The notes below the pieces were generated by a model, which was not told the origin of the DNA, did not search any database, and saw only the letters and a list, made by a program, of their open reading frames with translations. DNA of 64,000 nucleotides from Cephalotrichum gorgonifer (Eukaryota; Ascomycota; Sordariomycetes; Microascales; Microascaceae). The stretch is from NCBI GenBank assembly GCA_900312665.1, contig ONZQ02000014.1, positions 961,924 to 1,025,923 on the forward strand. Direction: 5' to 3'. Position numbers and translations under genes: made by a program. Shown piece after piece: positions 53,185-63,720 of the stretch (position 1 is its first letter; each line of letters begins with the position of its first letter).

Positions 53185-53619
53185 ATGAAGCGCAGACACG
53201 TCGCTCTCCCAACGCTGCAAGCCGCGGCGACCGCTTTCCTGGCCACATCCTGCCAAGCAACACCACTCTACCGCGCCGACGAAACATCATCCGGCCTGGT
53301 CGCGTCAACGAACGGCGACAATGAGCGCGACGTCGAAGAGTTTTCGACTCTCGAGGCCCATCCCGATCAGTCCCTTGACGCCGATCTCCGCAAGCGGGAT
53401 GAGCTGGCCGAGCAAAGCCTTGATCTCCTTCTGAGCCTCATCCGTGGTGGCTTTGGGACGAGAAGTTGCGCGGTCTCTCCTGTTTGTAGTGAGGCCGCGG
53501 AGGACGACGACTATCGCGGTGGGTCCGGTAGCAGTGGATACAGTAGCGGCGGTGGATACGTCGGCGGGGTATACGTTCCCCCCCGAGGCTCAAAGGGTGG
53601 AAGTTCAAGGGGTGGATGA
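53185..53619 (+). CDS. Small secreted glycine-rich protein
   Basis: 144 aa. The start at 53185 (MKRRHVALPTLQAAATAFLATSCQA) gives a signal peptide; the in-frame ATG at 53164 would bury it. The mature part has a Kex2-type dibasic site (DLRKRDEL, residues 70-71), three Cys (23, 95, 101), and a C-terminal Gly/Ser/Tyr-rich tail (YRGGSGSSGYSSGGGYVGG). Size, secretion and the processing site fit a small secreted protein or processed-peptide precursor. No family is recognised. A possible intron near the 3' end (around 53620-53720) was considered, but the stop at 53617-53619 is accepted. Confidence 0.6.
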   Translation: MKRRHVALPTLQAAATAFLATSCQATPLYRADETSSGLVASTNGDNERDVEEFSTLEAHPDQSLDADLRKRDELAEQSLDLLLSLIRGGFGTRSCAVSPVCSEAAEDDDYRGGSGSSGYSSGGGYVGGVYVPPRGSKGGSSRGG

Positions 53620-54040
53620 GCTAGGCCGGGGGGAGCTAAACTGCCGAATGGTCACCCTTTCGACGACCTCACGATACATAACAACCGGCGGCTACCGATA
53701 CGTTTTATTTTCACTCAAGTGAGCGTCGGATTATCCCTTGGGTCCACGCCTATTACCCTGCGCCTCGATCTTCGACTTTAATCAACACTTATACACCTAA
53801 TTCTCGTCCCCATATTGCGGGACTTTCTACGATCTAGGCTCCAGAGCCGATTATTGGTATTTCTTACGTTTGGTCATGATACAAGCTGTTGCGTCGGCGT
53901 ATGGGGTCGGCTACGCGATGTCGCGCGTGTTTCCATTGAATCGCGAGCTCCTAGTCGAGGAGAATAAGTATAACTCGAATGGGAACACAAAATGCCTTGC
54001 CTGGGCAATTTGGTACCTGAGAATAAGCTGGAAGGTGCGA

Positions 54041-54080
54041 CCCCTAAATTGAGGCCCAACGCTCCAAATTGAGGCCCAAA
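54041..54080. repeat. Tandem repeat, 2 x 20 bases
   Basis: Two copies share the core AAATTGAGGCCCAA at a 20-base step; flanks differ by a few bases. Confidence 0.75.
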
Positions 54081-54440
54081 GGAGGACAACGCAGGGGGCT
54101 TGGGCCAAGGAGTGATATTGAGGGTCAAATCGGGTGTACAAAGGTGGGAACCGGTGTACGAGTAAGAATAGCGGTGTGTACAAATAATGATCACTTTTGT
54201 CTACTTTACTTCTTGTTTGATACGTGCAAGTGAATGAGAACATGCCCGGAACATCAGCCAAGGGATAGTGCGCGATAATTTGTATCTCCATGCATCTCCC
54301 CAGGATGTATCACCGGCAAAGATAAGAGCAGACACGTGGTATGAATTAATGAGTATTATTTTCAGGTCAAGGCGATGAGCTGCTCGAAAATGTCAGCGGC
54401 GGCACATGATTGCAGCATGCCCCCCCAAACATTCCCAGCT

Positions 54441-54462
54441 TCAGCGTCAGCGTCAGCGTCAG
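54441..54462. repeat. TCAGCG hexamer microsatellite
   Basis: Three and two-thirds copies of TCAGCG, followed by degenerate copies to about 54490. On the minus strand it would encode alternating Asp/Ala, but no credible gene contains it. Confidence 0.8.
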
Positions 54463-55082
54463 CATTAGCGACCAGCGTCAGCGACCAGCATTCGTGCGTG
54501 GGCGGGGGGTGTAATCCCTTCGGTGGAAAAGGGGGGAGAAGAGGGGACAAGGTCGAGTTGGTAGCTTGTACCTCTGCAAAAGGGACAGAGCTATGTAAAT
54601 AGTGCGGATAGGCGCACTCAGGGGCTGTACCAGAGACAAACAGAAAAACAGGAGGTTTTGCTATCAACAGGCGCCAGCATCCAGCATCTTTGAGTAGTAG
54701 CGGTTTATGTATATAGTAGTTAAGGCAGACCTATTCCATGTGGAAGTAAACGCCGGTTTTGGAATTCCTCGGCTATAGCCTAGTAGGACATAGAGGGCAT
54801 TCTGGAACTTTGTTTCGTGGGATAGCACGCTACATCAACTTTCAAGGAATAGATTACCGCACATACTAGCAGTTGGTCATAAAGAATATTCCTACATCTC
54901 CCTCTCTGGGACTCTGCCGTCTAAAAAAGCTCCGTACATATTCCACTTGTAAGAGAAGAAAAAAAACAGCCGGTTCGCGAATATATCCAATTACCCATCC
55001 AACACTTTCCCCATCGCCTTCCTTATTCTAGTATCCGAGGCCATTCTTATGGAGCGCCTCGACTAAGGACTCACTGAGGGCG

Positions 55083-56345
55083 CTATTCTTGTGCCGGGCT
55101 CTGGACGGCGGGCTGATCCTTAGTCTCAGACGAGGCCACCGCCGCCTCCCTACAATCACCAGTGCGGGCCCATTTGGAGTACAAATCTTCCGGCAGCATC
55201 TTCCTCTTGTCAACCTTCCAAACCACCAACCTATCCCTGCTCGCATCATACACGAGGACACATGTGGCATTCCCACTCCTACCAGACTCCTTCATCACTC
55301 CCAGAATATTGCTAATCAGCCCAGCCAGCTTCCTCAGGTGGGCCTGGTTGTGGTTCTCCCACTTCTTAATTTCAGCCGTCACATCTTCAACCTCCGGGGT
55401 TTTGAATACCCCGTTATGGTGGTATGCCCGCACGAGGTTGGGAGTTTGGGACACCCAGAGTTGTGTTGCCACATCTGCGAACGGGATGGGTTTGTAGTGG
55501 ACCCGTGTCTTGATCTCGAGTGTCGATTCCAGGGGAATCTCTTGTCCCCGCTTCTCGACATCCAGCTTGGGTCCAGGTCCGGGCGGGGTAGAAGACCCAT
55601 CGGATAGCGACAAGGACGTGACAGCGCTGGAGAGGCTATCCCCATCGGACGGAACCACCTTCCCGCTGGCGAGATCGTCCGAGGGAATCACCTTCCCTTC
55701 GGAAAGTCCGTTTGATGGAGCTACCTTCTCGCCGATATAACCATCCGTTTCATGCCGTATAATGAGGTTCAAGCCACCAAATCGGTACGAGATGATCCTG
55801 TGGTGGCCGGTACTGTCCTGGATCTTATCCGTGGTATATGCCTTCTCGAATTCGTGGCCGTATCCCCGGAACTCATGAGGTGCGATGAACTCGTGTGTTT
55901 TGGTCTCAGCGCGGCAGAATATTACGGTATTCTCCACGACTTCAAGATTGATGGTGAAGTCCTCACGCCCGTTCCTACTTGACCCTGGATTAACGAAGGA
56001 GAGGAGCTTGCGAATATTGTTTCGGTCGGAAACGATGTCGGTTGAGCGAATGTCAAATGAAGGGTCCGAGACGTATAGCGCACGGAAGAGGGGCTCTAGG
56101 GGACTATCAGGGTGACGGCCTGCATTCTGTGCAATGTAGATGAGGCCAGTATCCTTTGGGAGCCGCCGGGGGGGTGGGGGGTTCCAGAGAGAGGGACTGC
56201 CCGGGACAACAATGGTCGGCGTAGGGGCTTCGATCCAGTTGTACGAGGACAGCTGTGCGACATCGCTGATGGAGGCTTTGGGAGGGGTCTCGATGGTATT
56301 GAGATCTCGTCGAGAGATCACCGCGACGATTTCCGCGGACGTCAT
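55083..56345 (-). CDS. Conserved fungal protein of unknown function
   Basis: 420 aa, one exon. The sequence has the features of a widespread ascomycete family: WIEAPTPTIVVPGSPSLWNPP, GLIYIAQNAGRHPDSPLEPL, FRALYVSDPSFDIRSTDIVSDRNNIRKLLSF, GYGHEFEKAYT, GHHRIISYRFGG, and, in the second half, ATQLWVSQTPNLVRAYHHNG and EDLYSKWARTGDC. I recall that relatives are often labelled geranylgeranyl pyrophosphate synthetase in databases, but no prenyltransferase DDxxD motif is present here, so that name looks wrong. A low-complexity insert with repeats of GKVIPSD/GKVVPSD lies at about residues 210-240. The pattern of conserved Arg/Asp around DIVSDRNNIRKLL resembles decapping-type or phosphodiesterase-like folds only loosely. 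Intracellular; function unknown. Confidence 0.75.
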   Translation of the reverse strand: MTSAEIVAVISRRDLNTIETPPKASISDVAQLSSYNWIEAPTPTIVVPGSPSLWNPPPPRRLPKDTGLIYIAQNAGRHPDSPLEPLFRALYVSDPSFDIRSTDIVSDRNNIRKLLSFVNPGSSRNGREDFTINLEVVENTVIFCRAETKTHEFIAPHEFRGYGHEFEKAYTTDKIQDSTGHHRIISYRFGGLNLIIRHETDGYIGEKVAPSNGLSEGKVIPSDDLASGKVVPSDGDSLSSAVTSLSLSDGSSTPPGPGPKLDVEKRGQEIPLESTLEIKTRVHYKPIPFADVATQLWVSQTPNLVRAYHHNGVFKTPEVEDVTAEIKKWENHNQAHLRKLAGLISNILGVMKESGRSGNATCVLVYDASRDRLVVWKVDKRKMLPEDLYSKWARTGDCREAAVASSETKDQPAVQSPAQE

Positions 56346-57229
56346 GTTTGGTCAAAGAAGATAGGAGAGGGTGGGGTTGTTGAAAGTGATATGCGGGTAA
56401 GATGAGGAGGAAGAGGAGGAGGATGCGAGAATAGAAAATAAATAAGCTGAGAGAAACTTAACTTGAGCAGAGAACCAAAATAGGAAATAGGGGATGGATT
56501 TTCCAGAGTATAAGGGATTTAGAGTTAAACCTAGCTCCGACGTCCGCCCTCTCATACTTGTGAGAGAGAGGCAGCCTGGTCCCGAAATATCACCCCCGCT
56601 TCTACCCCTCCTTTGGCTAGGAAAACTTCTGGGAAGGCAGAAGTGATACGCAACCAAACTACCCTGGTGGCAATGTAAGTATATTTTCTTGTAAGCGGAA
56701 ACAAGTTGAGGCTTAGCCAGGCAAGCGGAAGAGTTTGCCGCTATCAGAAGATAGAAATGCCGGGCATAATGTGTACAAAGAAGAGGCGAATGACGGCCCT
56801 GTTCCACAAAGTTGGCCTGCTGCATGACCACTATCAACACGATACATGAATATCAGCCAATGGCATGTTGTTCGCCGCATTCAGAGCTTGGAGTAAGAGA
56901 ATCAGAGCGCCCGTCGTGGTGACAGCATCGCATCATTACAGTCAATGGACCGGTCGCGAGACCAACCGGCAGCCTTTCTTCCTTGAGCATGTTTGCCATT
57001 GAGTTTGAGAATGCCCGTTTGCCCCTAACAACTAAGCCAGTATTTGCTGTTGTGCTATCTGGATTGGTTTGCCTGAAAAATAACATACAATACTATTCCG
57101 TCCTACGGGAACCTAGAGGAAGTGTGGCCCGAAACTTCCCTCGCTCCCTCCCTAGCCTACCAAGTCCCCTACCTGTTAAACCTGACATATACCATAGTAA
57201 ACATGACCGTCTGTACAGGGATTAGACAC
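56346..57229. other. Intergenic
   Basis: The promoter of the conserved protein and 3' flank of the CVNH-like gene. A third CVNH exon could lie at about 56990-57050 (minus frame with NSMANM), but no junction is convincing. Confidence 0.4.
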
Positions 57230-57702
57230 TTATTTTCTCAGCAAGCGAAGGGCTGGCAGAGGTCGGTGCTTACACAGGTCCAGAGAACTCGACAACTTTG
57301 AGCCATCGTCCCGAGTGCAGGAACAATCTAACGTCCCCATCATGGTCGTCTTAGATCGGGGGTCGGAACTAACGGTACATTCTGTGCAGGAAGAGCTAAA
57401 ATTTCCGCTTTTTACAGTGTTAGCAGCCCAAATACCCAGCAGGGGGGGGGTCAAGGGTCAGGTCAGGTAACCTACTCCGTCTTGTACTTCATCTGCCCAT
57501 TTTCGTTTGCAATGCAGGGGTTTAAGTAGACAGCCTCCCACATGCCGCGCGCACCATACTGCCCGTTAGGGTCCAGCCAACATGATGCGCCGTATCGCCA
57601 CTGTTCCCCCCGCTCGGTCAGCCCCCAGAAGACGCGAGGGACAGAACACCATTCGGCGATGACACCTGTAATGAGCACCGGAATCAGTATGATGAGCTGC
57701 AT
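57230..57702 (-). CDS. Small secreted CVNH-like (cyanovirin-N homology) protein
   Basis: Two exons are inferred: 57702-57488 and 57407-57230 (130 aa). The donor GTACAA and acceptor AAAAAG, with a branch-like CTAAC, join ENGQMN to GNFSSSC in frame. The signal peptide is MQLIILIPVLITGVIA. The first half has YGASCW and VYLNPCIANENGQM, matching the repeat A pattern (Cys, then L-N-x-x-I-x-N-x-x-G). The second half has SGNFSSSCTECTV, GTLDCSCTRDDGSKLSSSLD, matching repeat B. CVNH folds are small carbohydrate-binding or structural modules, and in fungi they occur as secreted single domains. The last strand of repeat B (I-N-x-G-x-L) is not found before the stop at 57230. Either the domain is incomplete or there is a third exon starting after the alternative donor at 57273. 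If unspliced, the first frame alone gives 76 aa. Confidence 0.62.
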
Positions 57703-57720
57703 GGTGGGCTTTGTATCTGA

Positions 57721-57748
57721 GTGTCTGAGGGTGCGTGTCTGAGGGTGC
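57721..57748. repeat. Tandem repeat, 2 x 14 bases
   Basis: Two perfect copies of GTGTCTGAGGGTGC just upstream of the CVNH-like ATG, in its leader. Confidence 0.8.
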
Positions 57749-57777
57749 GTGGCGAGGATTCTGTCGGAGGGGGAGGC

Positions 57778-57785
57778 TTTATATA
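57778..57785 (-). promoter_or_regulatory. TATA box of the CVNH-like gene
   Basis: The minus strand reads TATATAAA, 76-83 bases before the ATG at 57702. This supports transcription of the small gene. Confidence 0.55.
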
Positions 57786-59363
57786 TATGGGCGATATTCT
57801 ATAGAAACTCTTGTTCTATTGAAGATGGGCGTTCTGCTGATGGAGTTCTATTGAAGACAGGATCGGTGGGTTTATTCCTCAACTTTTCTCCCACAGCAAT
57901 ATAAGTGGACATGTCCGGGTGGAGAGGCATAAAAGAATCCCTGATAGGTAACGGATCGAAGTAATTGATATCCCCTTTCAGTTCTCTATCCAAGCTATCT
58001 TTGCTCCCTCACCTTCTAGAAAGCTCGGTTTTCCTGTCTCATCGATAGTTCAACAGGTTTGTGTTACTATTATCGACACATCAGTACAGGGATTCCACCC
58101 AGGTCCTGGTGCCATGCATCCCTAGCTTCCTGGACGTCGACCTTTTGGGTTTGCCATGCATCATTAGTTTCCCCGTCCATCTGCAAGGCATACTTATTCA
58201 AACCCTTTCATGGCGCACCTCCGTTATCTCATGTGCCATTTACCCACGCGATTTCTCCTTATCCTTGTCCTCTCCTAGTGTCACTTTCTCAGTTTCTACG
58301 TCCCTCAGGGCCATATCACTCACGGAACGCAAAGAGGGGTGGAGTCGGCAGGGCTGAAAAGATCAGTGGTTATTGAAGGTCGGTATTTACACCGGTTATT
58401 GTTCCAGTTGTATCTGATGCTCGAACAGAGACATCCAACGGGAGTACCGTCTGAGCTTTCTTAGGCGCTTAACTATACCTGGGCTTCGACAGCATTATAC
58501 CAAGGGCAAGGGGATGAGATCAGGTCCCACCCAGGGTTGGGAGACTGAAGGTGAAGAGAAGTCCGAGGTATCTCCATTACTATCCTTTCCCAAAGTTGAG
58601 CATTCAACTACCGATGTGGTCTACATATTTATAACTGCCTTTCGGATACATCTTGATAGTCCCTCCTCTCCAAGAGTATGGCTGGATAAAGCCGATGGGG
58701 CTGAAAGCAACTTGGGTGTAAGCTTACGGTATCCCGCAAAACGACTTGGATACCTACGTTTCTTTGTGTATGTACGGAGGGCTACAAGTTATCCCGATGC
58801 CTAGTTTATGGGATGAGAAGTGCAGACACCGCCCCCACCCGGCTGTTTCACGTCCTCTTGCGGAGAGCCGATACGACCCTCTAGTCACAAAAGCCGCTGT
58901 GCAGGGCGGGCACTATTCTCCACCGGCATTTTCGCTGACATTCCCACTCCCACTGCCACGCATGCTGACAAGACCCGCCGCAATCTAGCAAATCGGTAGT
59001 GCCACGGGGGTAGCGCGACATATTATAGGCCGGCTCAAGCAGTCAGTTGTGGGGTACCTGCCAGCCTGCTATACATCTCGCACTCTCTAAACAAGATTCT
59101 GGCGCGATTCAGGTTTCTCTCTCCGCGACTCCCTGAACTTCGTGGTCTACCATAGCATATTATTTCGTAGTAAGGAATACCCCGTATACTTGTATCTGTA
59201 CGTGGTGTTACCAAGGAGTGTTTATGGTCCTAGACTGAAGCTCAGTGTCATCCCTCTCTCCCACAGGAGATAAAGTCAACGCCGTCCTTCCCACCCCTTT
59301 CTATATGAACAATCCCCATACCCATAGTCACTTATCCACCCCCGTGAAGTCACTTGGAATATT

Positions 59364-61378
59364 ATGGATCTACTATTGCATGAGACATGGTCCGCCCTGC
59401 TTAAGGCGTCCCTCGACAACTGGATCATCATTGGCTCAGCCATTACTCTGGGTGTCGTGGCGATTGAGGCAGTATGGACACTCTACTCGTGGAACCGCCT
59501 CCGCCACATTGGTGGGCCAACCCTCGCTGCGTTCTCGAACCTCTGGATCGTCCGAGCCATGACAGGAGGAAAGACGGACCTGGTTCTGGCTGAAGTGAAT
59601 GAGAAATACGGTGCGGCTAGCCAGAAACCTCTTTTTTCTTCCAAGTAGCACTGGGGGCCGGCTGCCAACACATCCGATATGATGGTGAAGAGTAAAGGTT
59701 CGAACGCTGGGACTGGATTTCGCTGATTTCAAAAATTGCAGGCTCTCTCGTCCGAGTCGGGCCCAATGAGCTCCTAACGAGTGACCCGACGCTTCTCCGT
59801 CGTATTAACGGGGTGCGTAGCAGGTATAAGCGGTCGGAATGGTACCTCGCTATGCGGTTCGACCCGGCTCGGGACAATGTGTTGTCGCAGCGGGACGATG
59901 AGCTGCACAATGTCCTAAGGACGAAGATGTCCGCCGGCGTAAGTATCCTTACCCCTATCCCGTTTCCTTTCTAGCTGTGTCTGGCATTTGAGAAGGGGGG
60001 ATTTGGAGACATCCTCTTGAGTGGATTAATATTTCCTCGGATATGAACCGCGAGTCTAACTACTCCCGAACAGTACTCAGGAAAGGAAGTTGATGCCCTC
60101 GAGTACAAGGTCGACCGCAACATCGTCGCACTCATCAACCTCCTCGGCGAGAAATATGTATCCACTCCAGGGAACCCGCGACCCGTGGATTTCGGGCCCA
60201 TGGCGCAGTACTTCACACTCGATGTCATCTCCGATATCGCATACAGTGAGCCCTTCGGGTGTCTCGCCTCCGACTCCGATATCCTTGGGTATATCCAGGC
60301 GGTGAACGAGAGCATACCTATGGTCATGCTTTTTTCGGCTATGCCTAGGCTGAATTGGATACTGCAGTCAGCTATCATGAAGAGGTTCCTTCCCTCGGAT
60401 AGAGACCAGCTGGGCTTTGGTCGCCTCATGAAGTGTGTCATCCCTTCTCCACATAAAGACACATGGTGGGGTTTGAGACACTAACTGGCATATCAGGATC
60501 TGCAAGCAGAAGGCCTCCGAGAGATTCGGCGAGGATAAGCAAGAGAAAAGGGACATGTTGGGGTCCTTCGTCCGACACGGCCTCACCCAACCCGAGGCTC
60601 AGTCCGAGACCCTCCTGCAAATGTAAGTCCTCCTTGTACACCTGACCACATGCACCTCCGTCCGAGCATAGATCGCTAATATACCACAGAATGGCTGGCT
60701 CAGAAACAACCGCGACCGCCATCCGTGCCACCCTTCTCCACCTCACCACCGCTCCCTCCGCCTATGCCAAGCTCGTCTCCGAAATAACTGCCGCCTCCAA
60801 GACCGTGGCCACGCCCATCCCGGCTTCCGCCGCCAGGTCCCTCCCCTATCTTCAAGCTGTCATAAAGGAAGGCCTCCGTATCTGGCCGCCCCTCTCGGGC
60901 GTATTGTCGAAGATCACGCCCCCGGAAGGGGATGAATTCAACGGCCTGCACATCCCCGGTGGCACCGTGGTCGGATGCTCCCCCTTTGGCCTGTCGAGGA
61001 ACAAGGAAGTCTGGGGCGAGGATGCTAATGTGTTTAGGCCGGAGAGGTGGCTCGAAGGGACGACTGAGGAACTGAGGGAGAAGGAGGCGGCGCTGGACTT
61101 GACGTTTGGACACGGGAAGTGGCAGTGCTTGGGGAAGAATATTGCGTATATGGAGTTAAACAAGATATTTTTCGAGGTGAGTACCCTTCCTTTCCACCCT
61201 CCCCACGTCATCTTTTGGTTTGGCGAGCGGGATCATGGGCTAGGGAGCTAAGATGTGCATGCAGCTTCTCCGCAATTTCGATATCCAAGTCGCCAGCCCC
61301 ACGAAGGTGTGGGATTCGACCTGCGTGGGAATATTCCTACAGAAAAACTTTTGGCTCATTTTCACGAGGAGAGATTAG
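59364..61378 (+). CDS. Cytochrome P450 monooxygenase
   Basis: Six exons are inferred: 59364-59610, 59742-59938, 60074-60432, 60497-60622, 60690-61176 and 61265-61378 (509 aa). All are GT-AG and in frame. An N-terminal membrane anchor (WIIIGSAITLGVVAIEAVWTL) is followed by the proline-poor hinge RLRHIGGPTLAAFSNLW. P450 landmarks are MAGSETTATAIRATLLHL (I-helix oxygen groove, about residues 311-328), ExxR as KEGLR (E370, R373), FRPERWLEG, and the heme loop FGHGKWQCLG with Cys456. The C-terminus FDIQVASPTKVW is the usual final sheet. It acts in the ER membrane with a reductase partner. It is most like fungal P450s of the pisatin-demethylase/benzoate-type branch (KYGSLVRVGPNELL, AYSEPFG). The first donor (GTGCGG) is non-consensus. 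The substrate is unknown and no backbone synthase lies nearby. Confidence 0.92.
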
Positions 61379-63720
61379 TTGATGCGTGTACGTTCATTCT
61401 GAGGGGCTGCTTTGAGGATTTATTGTCGGGCTTGCGTTTGATGCTTTCCGGGAAACATGGAACGGGCCTGCCCATGTACCCAGAACGAGTATTTACAGAA
61501 TATGTTTCCCCTCGCCCACTTGTCGATTACTTAATTATTATATCTGAATTTTTAGGGGGCATTTTGGTTATCAGTACAAGTAGATGCTATGACTACGATG
61601 AATACTATTCGCACTCTGGCCTGGTCTCCACTAAACCTCTGATAACCGGAAAAAAAAGCTGTTGACGCTAACCCTTTGATGGGTTGAATCTATTGCACTA
61701 TTCCATATCCATAGAAGCTCTACCCCGGGATATTCACATGGCGGCTCCAATACCCAGATTGAAGGTGGGGCTTTCTGGCGCCCCTTCCCTTCTCCTTGGT
61801 CAAGACTGGAGGAACCCTTCCCGTCGAGAGTAGCATTTTCCCGGATATGGATCAAGGCAAGCAGTTTCGGTCTTCAGATTGTTCCAAAAACATAAAAGTA
61901 AGCGCACGTAGTGATGCCTTGAACTAGCAGCCGGTCAAGACACAAAGGTTGGGAGGAGCGCCGTCCAAGAATTCAAGAACAACCGAGGTCGGATCTATTG
62001 ACCCGGGAAAGGGTAGATACAGCCCCACCACGAGGGAACATTCAACTGTCGCTGGGGAGGTAAACATGCGGGGAAATGATACCATCCCTCGATAAACTCT
62101 AGCCCCCTTAGGACCCAGTCTTGAAGGTATCGCAAGAGCAAAAGAAACCTACATGTACGAGCAAGCACACAAGCGACATGATCTACACCCCCGATGGACC
62201 ATGTGCGAGTGTTTATACTACGGAAGAAGATAGGATCATCGACAATAGAGTTATCATTTATTAATCGCCGTACCTTAATCCTTCGGTTACATTCCGTTGG
62301 AACGAATTGTGCCCATCTATTAATATCGAGACAGGTGACAGCTGCTCGGTACAGAGTTGTACGATTGACGGCGCTGATCCCACATTCGACGACGAGCCAC
62401 CATCCACTTGCCTAAGTTACACTCCTTCCACTTGACTGGCTCGCCTGTCGACTCTCGCTGGAGCCTGTCAGCGTCTTCACGCCCTTCGGCACTAGCACTT
62501 ATGGAGTCGCACCGCAGATGAGGTGGGATCACAAGTCCATGTTGCGAGGGATGGAAGGCCAAAGTGGATAGCTCTGCTCTACTTGTAGGAGTGACAAATT
62601 TGGTGATGATCGCCCGGCTAGCCCCAGTACGAGCACTTGTAAGCTCTTCTTCATCCTCACCGACCTGGTAATTGCCGGGTGTCCTCGGATGTCAAATGGA
62701 CGAGGTAGCATTGTAATGCAACATCAATTGCTTTGGGACCTCGCGACTGCAATATCCGCACCAGTCCAGATGACGATCTACTGTAACCCAGTGCGTCTTC
62801 CGTTCCACCCCCCCTCTGCTGCAGGTACCAGCATGTTATCTCGATTCGCTGCTTTGCGTCGTTGGTAATTAGGAGAGTGACTCCGGGGTCAATGGCTAGA
62901 TGGCAATGACGTGGTGGAATATGCCCAGGCCGTCGGGTCTTCTGACCCAAACCAGGTAAGAGGTGACAGCTGTAAGCAGTTCCGCATTAACTACCAAGCG
63001 TATGTTGTATTATAACGCCCCCAGCGACGATGCGTGGTGCTCGAGCGGCTATATTGTAAGGTTTGCATGTCAAATGATCCACGAACCATGTAAGCCGGGT
63101 CAAGCGGGTCCGATAATACCAATTCTACCGCACCAATACAACCCCAGCAGATCTCCACTCTTGTGAGTACGACATGCTCGATTATCCAAAATGAAAGCAC
63201 GGGTCGTATCCCCATGGGGCCAAGAAACATTCCCCGCTCCGTCGAATCACGTCTACTTGAATGACGATCGACCGACCCCATCGGGATACCCGTCGTCACT
63301 CCCGCACTTCCCCATACCCCGACAGCCGCTCCAATTGTCTAACGTCCCTGCCCCTTGGCAGCTCCGCTTATTGCCCGATCCGCTCTGGCAGGCGGTCGGA
63401 TAAAGCTGGGGAGGGAGGAATAACATTAGCGCGATACTTGAATGGTTCACCTCGTCTTCCCCGGAACCAGGAGTCCTCTGTGCCGAGGACTGAAGCCGAA
63501 TCTAACAGGGTCGCCAACAGTCCGGGCCGGTGGTTAAGGTAGTATAGCAATGGGCGGAGCAGTGTAGCACTGTAGATAGCTCGTGATTGGAAAAAAGAAC
63601 TAAGCTGCCTGTCCCTATAAAGGCTATTAATATTCCCTAAGTTTGCTGCTCCTTCTTTTTCATGCAGCTTAGCTAGCGCAGATCTTTCTTCTTACAAGGC
63701 ACGCGAAACCCGTCGCAGCC
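61379..63720. other. Long intergenic region
   Basis: 2.3 kb with no recognised gene. A minus-strand frame at 62657-62950 is open but has no motif. The right end is the GH51 promoter. Confidence 0.45.
63616..63621 (+). promoter_or_regulatory. TATA box of the GH51 gene
   Basis: TATAAA, 100 bases upstream of the ATG at 63721. Confidence 0.5.

Larger units (their letters stand above)
53620..55082. other. Long intergenic region with short tandem repeats
   Basis: It contains a 2x20-base tandem repeat (54041-54080, core AAATTGAGGCCCAA) and a TCAGCG hexamer tract. No gene is recognised. Confidence 0.5.
57703..59363. other. Intergenic between divergent genes
   Basis: Promoters of the CVNH-like gene (-) and the P450 gene (+). 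Frames here (for example 58059-58376) show no family motifs. No gene is seen. Confidence 0.5.

Noticed and set aside
62657..62950. 97-codon minus-strand frame
   Set aside because: No motifs and followed by stop-rich sequence in all frames.
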